Shown: piece after piece, positions 25,184 through 31,387 of the stretch
Position numbering within the stretch: position 1 is the first letter of the stretch
Layout: each line of letters opens with the position of its first letter
Source of the DNA: Actinoplanes sandaracinus
Lineage (GTDB): Bacteria > Actinomycetota > Actinomycetes > Mycobacteriales > Micromonosporaceae
Assembly: GCF_030009775.1 (NCBI RefSeq)
Contig: NZ_JASCTH010000024.1
Location: 62,001-126,000, forward strand
Length of the DNA: 64,000 nt
Reading direction: 5' to 3'
Program-made: the position numbers and the translations under genes
Notes under the pieces: generated by a model
What the model saw: the letters and a program-made list of their open reading frames with translations, nothing else
What the model was told of the DNA's origin: nothing
The model's database searches: none

Positions 25184-26521
25184 TCAGCGGACCCGGATGC
25201 GGACCGAGTCGAAGGCCGGCGTCTGGTTGGCGCGCTCCATCATCGGCGTACGGTGCGAACCGTCACCCGCCCACGAGGAGCACTGGAACTCGCCCGACTG
25301 GGGCAGGCCCGGCACCTGGATGGCGACGGTGTCCGGGGCGGCGCCGCCCTTGTTGTCCTCGGTGGCGACGAAGAACGCCGGCACCGGGTCGGGAGCGGGG
25401 GCCGCGTTGCGGTTGTCCAGGATCCGGCACGCGGTGTGGAAGTGGCCGCGGACCAGGCCGCCCTGGAGGACGCTGCTCTCCACGTAGTAACCGCCCTGGC
25501 CGGCCGCGAGGAAGCGGTCACGGATCAGGTTGCGGGTGCTGACCTGCAGCGTGAAGGGCTGGTTCCGGTTGACCTGCTTGGGCGCGTTGGTGATCAGCAG
25601 GGTCGCGTTGTTGGCGGCCGCGGCTACCTCACCGAACTCGGTCGAGACACAGCGGTTGCCCTTCTGGAAACCGTCGTGCGGCGGCAGGTTGGAGTTGTCG
25701 CAGCTGTTGGCGATGACACCGAGGCCCGCGCCGGGCGGCGGGGTGACTGCCCCTCCACCCTGCTGACCGCCCTGCTGCTGACCGCCCTGCTGCTGACCGC
25801 CCTGCTGCTGACCGCCCTGCTGACCGCCCTGCTGCTGACCGCCCTGCTGCTGACCGCCCTGCTGCTGACCGCCCTGCTGCTGACCGCCCTGCTGCTGGCC
25901 ACCCTGCTGCTGGCCACCCTGCTGCTGGCCACCCTGCTGCTGGCCACCCTGCTGCTGACCGCCCTGCTGCTGACCGCCCTGCTGCTGACCGCCCTGCTGC
26001 TGACCGCCCTGCTGCTGACCGCCCTGCTGCTGACCGCCCTGCTGCTGACCACCCTGCTGCTGACCACCCTGCTGGGTCGCCGCCACGCTCGCCTGGGGCT
26101 TGCCGGTGTTGGCCTGGTTACCGCCGTTGTTGTTGCCACGGCGGGCCTGGGTGGTCGCCTGGACAGCGTTCTCGGAGACGTTCTTCAGCACCCAGTCCCG
26201 GCAGCGGGACCGAACCTGGTCAGTCGTCGCCACGTTGCCGGCCCCGTCGTCCGCGTGCTGCGTGACCTGGCCGTTGTCCGTGGTGTACGTGCCCTTCCGG
26301 GTCTGGGTGGAGAGCTTCGAGTTCGCGGGCGCCTGCAGATTGTCGCAAGCCGCGAGAGCACGGTTCCGGACCGTGTTCTTCTCGGTGCCGGCGTTGGAGA
26401 TCTGCGTGACCGTCACGACACCGCCGAACGCGGCCAGTGACGCCGCCGCAACGGCGATGATGCGGCGCCGACCGCTGAACCACGCCGTGGAATCAGCGCG
26501 CCGGTACTTGGACCTTCGCAT
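25184..26521 (-). CDS. Secreted/membrane-anchored protein with long Gly-Gln repeat
   Basis: The 445-residue protein has a basic N-terminus and a hydrophobic signal-anchor (about residues 20-40), then a cysteine-containing region to about 145. A low-complexity tract of G-G-Q-Q-Q units occupies about 150-255. A C-terminal domain follows (P-P-P-G-A-G, then G-Y-Y-V-E-S, R-G-H-F-H-T-A-C-R and E-F-Q-C-S-S-W-A). Seven or eight cysteines outside the repeat suggest disulphides in an exported protein. ATG 26521 follows AAAGG. The C-terminal domain recurs in actinomycete hypothetical proteins, but I know no function. It is last in a three-gene operon with the DUF4142 and lipoprotein genes. Confidence 0.85.
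   Translation of the reverse strand: MRRSKYRRADSTAWFSGRRRIIAVAAASLAAFGGVVTVTQISNAGTEKNTVRNRALAACDNLQAPANSKLSTQTRKGTYTTDNGQVTQHADDGAGNVATTDQVRSRCRDWVLKNVSENAVQATTQARRGNNNGGNQANTGKPQASVAATQQGGQQQGGQQQGGQQQGGQQQGGQQQGGQQQGGQQQGGQQQGGQQQGGQQQGGQQQGGQQQGGQQQGGQQQGGQQQGGQQQGGQQGGQQQGGQQQGGQQQGGQQGGGAVTPPPGAGLGVIANSCDNSNLPPHDGFQKGNRCVSTEFGEVAAAANNATLLITNAPKQVNRNQPFTLQVSTRNLIRDRFLAAGQGGYYVESSVLQGGLVRGHFHTACRILDNRNAAPAPDPVPAFFVATEDNKGGAAPDTVAIQVPGLPQSGEFQCSSWAGDGSHRTPMMERANQTPAFDSVRIRVR
25757..26073. repeat. 15-bp tandem repeat encoding G-G-Q-Q-Q
   Basis: About 21 units of a 15-bp repeat (plus strand CCCTGCTGCTGACCG) lie within the repeat-protein gene. Two units are shortened to 12 bp by loss of one Gln codon. 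Units near 25890-25955 carry the variant CTGGCCAC in place of CTGACCGC, a synonymous change of Gly codons. Variants are grouped, which suggests local expansion. Confidence 0.92.
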
Positions 26522-26561
26522 GGGTTGACACCTTTCTCTGTCGCCGTGGGCGATGTTTGAC

Positions 26562-27338
26562 CTACCGTGCGCGGAAGATGCGCATGGTGGTGACGACCCC
26601 GACAACCAGCGCGGCAGCGAGGACCAACAGGATCACGGTGTTGCTGAGGCCGGGCATGTTCTCGCCCCGCTCGGCGGCAACCAGCATCTGGTTGTCGATG
26701 GGCACGGGGCCCTGACCCGGGGCGGCCCCGGGGGCCGGCGCTGTGGGCAGCGCGGCGTAGTCGACGATGCCGCTGCTCTCCAGCAAGGTCATGTGCGTTG
26801 CCACGAACTGATTGGTCTGCTGCGCGAGCTTGCGGACCGAGTCGTTGCGCGTGGTGGCGCGGATGGTGCCGATCGCCGGGAAGATCTTGCCGTGGGCGGC
26901 CCGGAGACGGTCGATGAAGATCTGGTCGAACTCCTGCGGGGTCGCGGCGGTCCGCATCTCGTTCAGCCACACCTCCTGGTCCCCGTTGGGCTTGTTCGGC
27001 AGGCTGATGCCCAGCTTCTTGGCCACCGCCCGGTCCAGGTTGTCGAGCGCCACGTGCTGCTTGGCGATCTCCGCGCCGACTTTCCGGACCGTCTCGTTCT
27101 CGGACTTCTCCGCGGCCATGTTGCCGGCCGGGACCTCCCACAGGCCGGCGAGCCGGACCTTGATCACGAAGTCCCGGTCGGCGGCACTGACGGTGCCGGT
27201 GCCCTTGTCGGTAAGCATGTTGCTGGGCGGCACGGGCACGGGTTCCTCGGCGTGAGCCACTCCGGTCGGCGTCACCATGAATGCCAGGGACAGGGCCAGG
27301 GTGCCGACCAGCCATCGGGAACTACGGCGGGTCTTCAT
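26562..27338 (-). CDS. DUF4142 exported protein with C-terminal anchor
   Basis: The 258-residue protein has a clear signal peptide (cleavage near A-H-A, residue 29), a helical DUF4142 ferritin-like domain (about 48-195: D-R-D-F-V-I-K-V, H-V-A-L-D-N-L, F-D-Q-I-F-I-D-R-L-R-A-A-H) and a proline-rich linker. A C-terminal TM helix (about 230-252) is followed by R-I-F-R-A-R. It therefore faces outside, tethered to the membrane. The DUF4142 domain has no established activity. It lies between the lipoprotein and Gly-Gln-repeat genes with 30-40-bp spacers, as one operon. Confidence 0.9.
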   Translation of the reverse strand: MKTRRSSRWLVGTLALSLAFMVTPTGVAHAEEPVPVPPSNMLTDKGTGTVSAADRDFVIKVRLAGLWEVPAGNMAAEKSENETVRKVGAEIAKQHVALDNLDRAVAKKLGISLPNKPNGDQEVWLNEMRTAATPQEFDQIFIDRLRAAHGKIFPAIGTIRATTRNDSVRKLAQQTNQFVATHMTLLESSGIVDYAALPTAPAPGAAPGQGPVPIDNQMLVAAERGENMPGLSNTVILLVLAAALVVGVVTTMRIFRAR

Positions 27339-27370
27339 GTTTCTCCTCTAACCTCCGGTGCCGTGCCAGA

Positions 27371-28084
27371 TCAGTAGCTGATGTCGCTGCCCGAGTCCGA
27401 GTCCTTCTCGGCCTCGCCGGCGGCGTCGGCCGGGGGCGCCACCGGCTTGGAGACGGCGGGGAGACAGGTCAGGTTCTTGGTGCCGTTCGGCTGGATCACG
27501 AACCACTTGCCGCCGACGTTCTGGCCCTTCCACTGACCGGCCTTCTTGTCGCCGATGTAGCGGTAGAGCGGCCAGCCCTTGAGGGTGAGCTGCTTGGTGC
27601 CGTCAGCGCGGGTGACCGTGCCGACCAGCGACTCGTCCACGCCGTCCAGCTTCGGCTCACCGTTGCCGGTGAGCGCCGGCGGCCAGACCTTGGCGCAGTC
27701 GCCGTTGCAGTTCGACTTGGCCGGGCTGTCCTCGTCCTCGTCGAACCGGTAGAGGACGAAGCCGTCCTCGTCCTGGACGGTCGTGCCCATCCGGGCGACC
27801 TTCCGGGCGTTGAGCTCCGTGGTGGCCACCTCGTCGCTGATCTCTGCCTTGTTCGCCTCGCCGCCGCCCGACGGAGCGGCCGGCGCCGTCGACTCGGCGG
27901 TCGGGTCGGCCTCGGGCTCTGCGGTCCCGGTCGCGTCGGGCGTGGCCGCGACGTTGTTGGAAGCCGGCTGAGCGGCGTTTCCGTAGTCGGCGGCGTTGTA
28001 TCCGGCCGGGGCGCATGCGGTCAGCGCGACCACCGCCGCCAGCCCTACACCGATGACCTTCAACTTTCGCTTGTCCGATGCCAC
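27371..28084 (-). CDS. COG4315-type lipoprotein
   Basis: The 237-residue lipoprotein starts at GTG 28084, immediately preceded by GGAGGACCC; the upstream in-frame ATG codons lack such a site. The signal sequence ends in a lipobox L-T-A-C with Cys24. A Thr/Pro/Glu-rich linker follows. Two Lipoprotein_15-type repeats follow it: L-Y-R-F-D-E-D with C-N-G-D-C-A-K-V-W-P-P, and W-P-L-Y-R-Y-I-G-D with W-F-V-I. The paired cysteines in the first repeat probably form a disulphide. Homologues are of unknown function. It heads the operon that runs to 25184 and has its own spacer with a terminator from the anti-sigma gene upstream. Confidence 0.9.
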   Translation of the reverse strand: MASDKRKLKVIGVGLAAVVALTACAPAGYNAADYGNAAQPASNNVAATPDATGTAEPEADPTAESTAPAAPSGGGEANKAEISDEVATTELNARKVARMGTTVQDEDGFVLYRFDEDEDSPAKSNCNGDCAKVWPPALTGNGEPKLDGVDESLVGTVTRADGTKQLTLKGWPLYRYIGDKKAGQWKGQNVGGKWFVIQPNGTKNLTCLPAVSKPVAPPADAAGEAEKDSDSGSDISY

Positions 28085-28146
28085 GGGTCCTCCAACTGAT
28101 TCATGGCTCTGCATTCCGGCCTGTAGTACGGAGGGGGGCCGGAGAG

Positions 28147-28192
28147 GGTTGAACATTTGGGCCGATCAAATCAATGATTTTTCGGTTGAACC
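28147..28192 (-). promoter_or_regulatory. Two GTTCAACC repeats upstream of the lipoprotein operon
   Basis: On the minus strand, GGTTCAACC (from 28192) and TGTTCAACC (from 28156) lie 36 bp apart, about 70-105 bp before the lipoprotein start. GTTCAAC-like blocks could be -35 elements of an ECF sigma promoter or an activator site. No matching -10 was fixed. Confidence 0.3.
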
Positions 28193-28232
28193 TTCCGGCC
28201 GTCCGGCACGTAAATAGAAGATCCGCCGCACG

Positions 28233-28266
28233 AAAAACGGCCCGGCCGCATGAGCGACCGGGCCGT
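28233..28266 (-). terminator. Rho-independent terminator of the sigma/anti-sigma operon
   Basis: On the minus strand ACGGCCCGG/CCGGGCCGT (stem arms 28258-28266 and 28237-28245) is followed by five T residues. It lies 17 bp after the anti-sigma stop. Confidence 0.85.
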
Positions 28267-28282
28267 TCTCGTGTTCGTAGGG

Positions 28283-29062
28283 TTACGGAACGCGAACCAG
28301 GGTCTCCCCCGGCGCGCCGTTGGCACCGATCTCCTGCACCTGCACGTGAGGGATGTCCTCAGGCGGAGTCGACGTGACGGCCTGCAGCATCAGCGGCGCC
28401 GGGTTGGCGGCCGTGCCCCAGCCCTTCTCGCCCACGGTCCACTCGGCCACCTTCTCGGTGGTGCCGTTGCGCCGCACCAGGAACAGCCCGCACTTCTTCG
28501 GCCCACTGATGGCGCCGACCGCGAAGGAGACCTGGGTGCCCCAGTCCTTCTTCAGCAGGCCCACGACGGCACTGACGTTGGTCCGCCTGTCGGTGCCGCT
28601 GTAGTTCTCGCCGGGCAGTTTCGTGCCACCGATGGCAACGCCGTCCGCCGCGGGCAGCGGGTCGAGCTGGGTGCTGCCCTTCGCGGTGTTGTCCGGCGCG
28701 GCCGGGGCGTCCGGGGCCAGCCACTTTCCCCCGGCGAAGAGCGCGCCGATGGAGAGCATGGCGAAGACCACCACCGCGGCGGCCAGGGAGTAGAGCCGGC
28801 GGCTGTTGGCCCGCTGCCGCTCCACACCGACCTCGCGGAGCATCTTGTTGAGCACGAGGCCGTCGCGCTCGGCGCGCTCGGCGGCCACGAAGGCCTCCCC
28901 GTCGACGGTCGCGAGAACATCCGCCACCTGGACGAAGGACTCCAACTCGTACGCACACTGGGCGCAGTCGATCAGATGGTCCTCGAAGGCGGCCGCGTCG
29001 CGGTCGTCGAGAATGCCGAGGGCATACGACGCGACGTCGTAGTGCTGGTCCTGCTGGGTCAT
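28283..29062 (-). CDS. Anti-sigma factor (zinc-binding, single TM)
   Basis: The 259-residue membrane anti-sigma factor has an N-terminal ZAS zinc-binding motif His29-x3-Cys33-x2-Cys36 (H-L-I-D-C-A-Q-C) and a helical linker. One TM helix (about 90-111) is followed by an extracytoplasmic RskA-like domain. It would hold the ECF sigma factor encoded immediately upstream until an envelope signal acts. Its start codon overlaps the sigma stop as ATGA (29059-29062), a tight coupling that fixes stoichiometry. A terminator follows. Confidence 0.93.
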   Translation of the reverse strand: MTQQDQHYDVASYALGILDDRDAAAFEDHLIDCAQCAYELESFVQVADVLATVDGEAFVAAERAERDGLVLNKMLREVGVERQRANSRRLYSLAAAVVVFAMLSIGALFAGGKWLAPDAPAAPDNTAKGSTQLDPLPAADGVAIGGTKLPGENYSGTDRRTNVSAVVGLLKKDWGTQVSFAVGAISGPKKCGLFLVRRNGTTEKVAEWTVGEKGWGTAANPAPLMLQAVTSTPPEDIPHVQVQEIGANGAPGETLVRVP

Positions 29063-29691
29063 TCCGTCACCCCCCGCTGCTGCAGCGCCGTGCGCAGGGC
29101 GCGCAGCGCGTAGTACACCCGCGACTTGGCCGTGCCGAGCGGCAGGTTCAGCGACTCGGCGGCCTCCGGGACGGTGCGACCGCGGAAGTACGTCTCGATG
29201 AGGATCTCCCGATGCGAATGGCTGAGCTGCCGGAGCGCGTCCGACACGGTCATCGACTGAAGGACCTTGTCAGTCTCGTCAGACGTGGTCGGGAAGCTCT
29301 CCAGCTCCCGATCATACGTCTCGGCGGGACGGGCGTTGGCACTGCGATGCTCGTCGATGGCGATCCGCCGGGCGACCGTGACCAACCAGGGCCGCAGCGA
29401 CTGCTGGCCCTGCGCGCCGAGCCGGTGCGCGTTGCGCCAGGCCCGGAGCAGGGTCTCCTGCACGATGTCCTCGGCGCGCTGCCGGTCACCGCCGGTCAGT
29501 CGCAGCACGAACATCAGCAGCGGCCCGGCGTGCTCCTCGTACAGCATCTTCACGAGGGTGTCCTCGTGGCTGGGCGTGTTGTTCGGAGCGGCCTCGTGCC
29601 GCGGACCTTGACGCGGGATCACTGTGCCTTCATCCCGGTGGCTGCCACCGTCAAGAGCCTGCCACCTTCCACCGGAGTGTTGCCGTGCCAT
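29059..29691 (-). CDS. ECF-family RNA polymerase sigma factor
   Basis: The 210-residue sigma factor has region 2 at about 50-115 (L-Y-E-E-H-A-G-P-L-L, D-I-V-Q-E-T-L-L-R-A-W, P-W-L-V-T-V-A-R-R) and region 4 at about 150-205 (L-S-H-S-H-R-E-I-L, T-V-P-E-A-A-E-S-L, G-T-A-K-S-R-V). It is of the SigK/SigL-like group paired with RskA-type anti-sigma factors. ATG 29691 is supported by GGAGAGGG eight bases upstream; later starts such as the GTG giving V-I-P-R-Q-G remain possible. It is preceded by a long non-coding spacer and probably autoregulated. Confidence 0.93.
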   Translation of the reverse strand: MARQHSGGRWQALDGGSHRDEGTVIPRQGPRHEAAPNNTPSHEDTLVKMLYEEHAGPLLMFVLRLTGGDRQRAEDIVQETLLRAWRNAHRLGAQGQQSLRPWLVTVARRIAIDEHRSANARPAETYDRELESFPTTSDETDKVLQSMTVSDALRQLSHSHREILIETYFRGRTVPEAAESLNLPLGTAKSRVYYALRALRTALQQRGVTE

Positions 29692-29971
29692 CACGCGCAC
29701 CCTCTCCGGCGCGAGCCGATCCTCGGCCACCGCATGCATCGATACCTCCGCCCGGAGCTTTCCCCGTCGCCTGAGATACGGCCGGGGAGCCCTGCCGGGA
29801 TCAAAGCCGGGGCGAGAATTTCCGGGCCTCTTGGTCTCAACGGTCCTCCGCTGCGTTCGCGATCGAGATGGCGCCCCGGCCGCCGATCACCCTCCGTATT
29901 GATCAACGACGATTGGGGTGCCAGGTAAGCCGGAATGATACTCAGTGACAATCGACCCTGGACATGTCCCC

Positions 29972-29984
29972 GAGAATAATTCTC
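29972..29984. promoter_or_regulatory. Palindrome GAGAATAATTCTC
   Basis: A perfect 13-bp inverted repeat in a locally A+T-rich part of the spacer, about 280 bp upstream of the sigma-factor start. It is a candidate regulator site; its binder is unknown. Confidence 0.35.
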
Positions 29985-30132
29985 AGCGGAGACCGGAGAG
30001 CGTGATCTCGCAGCGTGAACGAGCGATTCCGCAGCGTCGTCACAGGCGCGTAATGCGCGGTGAATAGCCTCGCCGGCGAACCGATCGGGGGATGCGAGAA
30101 TTCCGGTCGGCCCCTTTCGGGCGACACTCGAC

Positions 30133-30146
30133 AGGGAGCGCTCCCA
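30133..30146. promoter_or_regulatory. CebR-like box (AGGGAGCGCTCCCA)
   Basis: The 12-bp core GGGAGCGCTCCC is a perfect palindrome. The 14-mer differs by one end base from TGGGAGCGCTCCCA, the operator known for the Streptomyces cello-oligosaccharide repressor CebR. No cellulose gene adjoins it. Confidence 0.5.
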
Positions 30147-30418
30147 TTCCCTGATCGTCCTGTTCGGGTGGCTTCGGGGCCGGGAAGAAACACTCAGTTT
30201 CCCAGCTTCCGGCACGGGTGCGCCGCTCCTGAGACCCCGCCGGCGACGCGGCGCCCCGCGATCAGGAGCCCTGTCTCAACGAGCGGGACGACGCGACCAT
30301 TTCTGGGATCGCCCTTCCCGCCGGACGGGGCGCTCTCCAGGCAACCGTGTGTGAACGAGCACAGTCACCTGGCCCGATCGGTGCCGCCAACGACCCCACA
30401 TGGGCAGCCGCGTCACCC

Positions 30419-31387
30419 TCAGCGACCGTGACTGGTCGCCAGAGACAGGGCGCGGTGCAGCACCCGAGCGTCGCCCAGCATGCCCCGCAGCCGCCGCTCC
30501 AGGCCCGCGATCGGCACTAGGTTCTGCGGGGCACGGGGATCCTTGTACGCCGACGACGCGAACCTCGGCAGCGTCGCCACGGACACCCCGGCCAGCTCGA
30601 TCGCCTGGTCCGGGGAGAGTTCCGGCGAGCACTCCACCCGCACGATCCCCGACCACGGCGCTCCCGACGAGCCGGGCAGACGCAGGTACCACGACCAGCC
30701 GCCCCAGACCGTGCCCAGGTGGAAGACCGGCGTCCGCTGGCCCGGGCGCAAACGCGGCACGATCGCCTCCTGCGCGGCCGGCAGATAGTGCTTCTGCTGG
30801 GTCTTCACATAACCGATCGTGCGCGGCAGCTGCCGCCGGTTCCGCAGCGGCCCGTCCACGATCAGCAGGTCGGTGCCGTCCGAGCCACCGTCCCGGGCGG
30901 CCGCCGAGATCTCGATCTCCAGCGCGGTCAGCGGACCCTGCACGGCGGCCGGCAGCTTGCTCGCCTCCCCCGTGCCGCTGATCCGGTGCACCTCGTAACG
31001 CACCGAACCGGCCTGCACGTCGGTCGCCGACGGACTGGCCGTGAACAGGCCCCGGGAGACCCGGGCGCCGGCCAACTCGGCCACCCCCCGGGCCAGATCG
31101 CAGCGGACCACGCCGGCGGCATACGAGGCCGCCAGCCCCGCATAGGTGGTGCCGTCTTCCTCGGCCGTCCACAGCCCGGCGTCGTTACGCCGCACCCCGT
31201 CGACCAGGAACACCACGTCCGGCACACGGGCGCCGGCGGAGACGTCCATCGGCGCCCACTCGGCGGCCGGCACCTCCACATCGAGGTCGACCTGGGCGCT
31301 GCTGGACGAGCCCGGCCCGTCCGCGCCGTCACCCTCGAACGACGAGCCGTAGGACGGGTCCCACGCGTCGACGAACATCCTGGTCAC
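30419..31387 (-). CDS. nurA: NurA-like nuclease of a HerA-SbcDC-NurA operon
   Basis: The 322-residue protein has the layout of the NurA nuclease fold: an early Asp-bearing segment (F-V-D-A-W-D-P-S, residues 5-12), a buried strand with F-L-V-D-G (Asp63), a second strand L-I-V-D-G-P-L (Asp178), and the I-G-Y-V-K-T-Q-Q-K-H-Y-L motif at 191-202. In archaea NurA degrades 5' strands with the HerA translocase during double-strand-break resection. The GTG start overlaps the SbcC stop as GTGA (31384-31387), so it is the last gene of a coupled four-gene unit. Assignment rests on motifs plus context. An unrelated RNase-H-like fold is the main alternative. Confidence 0.82.
   Translation of the reverse strand: MTRMFVDAWDPSYGSSFEGDGADGPGSSSSAQVDLDVEVPAAEWAPMDVSAGARVPDVVFLVDGVRRNDAGLWTAEEDGTTYAGLAASYAAGVVRCDLARGVAELAGARVSRGLFTASPSATDVQAGSVRYEVHRISGTGEASKLPAAVQGPLTALEIEISAAARDGGSDGTDLLIVDGPLRNRRQLPRTIGYVKTQQKHYLPAAQEAIVPRLRPGQRTPVFHLGTVWGGWSWYLRLPGSSGAPWSGIVRVECSPELSPDQAIELAGVSVATLPRFASSAYKDPRAPQNLVPIAGLERRLRGMLGDARVLHRALSLATSHGR

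Larger units (their letters stand above)
29692..30418. other. 727-bp spacer without a convincing gene
   Basis: No frame here has credible coding character. The stretch holds the presumed sigma-operon promoter, a short palindrome at 29972-29984 and a CebR-like box at 30134-30145. It ends at the stop of the NurA-like gene. Confidence 0.6.

Noticed and set aside
25145..26440. Plus-strand frame with a Leu-Thr-Ala-Leu-Leu repeat, resembling a membrane protein
   Set aside because: It is the antisense reading of the Gly-Gln repeat. The minus frame has a signal anchor, ribosome site and operon context.
30060..30431. Possible 123-codon plus-strand gene in the 727-bp spacer
   Set aside because: There is no ribosome site and no domain, it overlaps the NurA-like gene end, and its composition is irregular.
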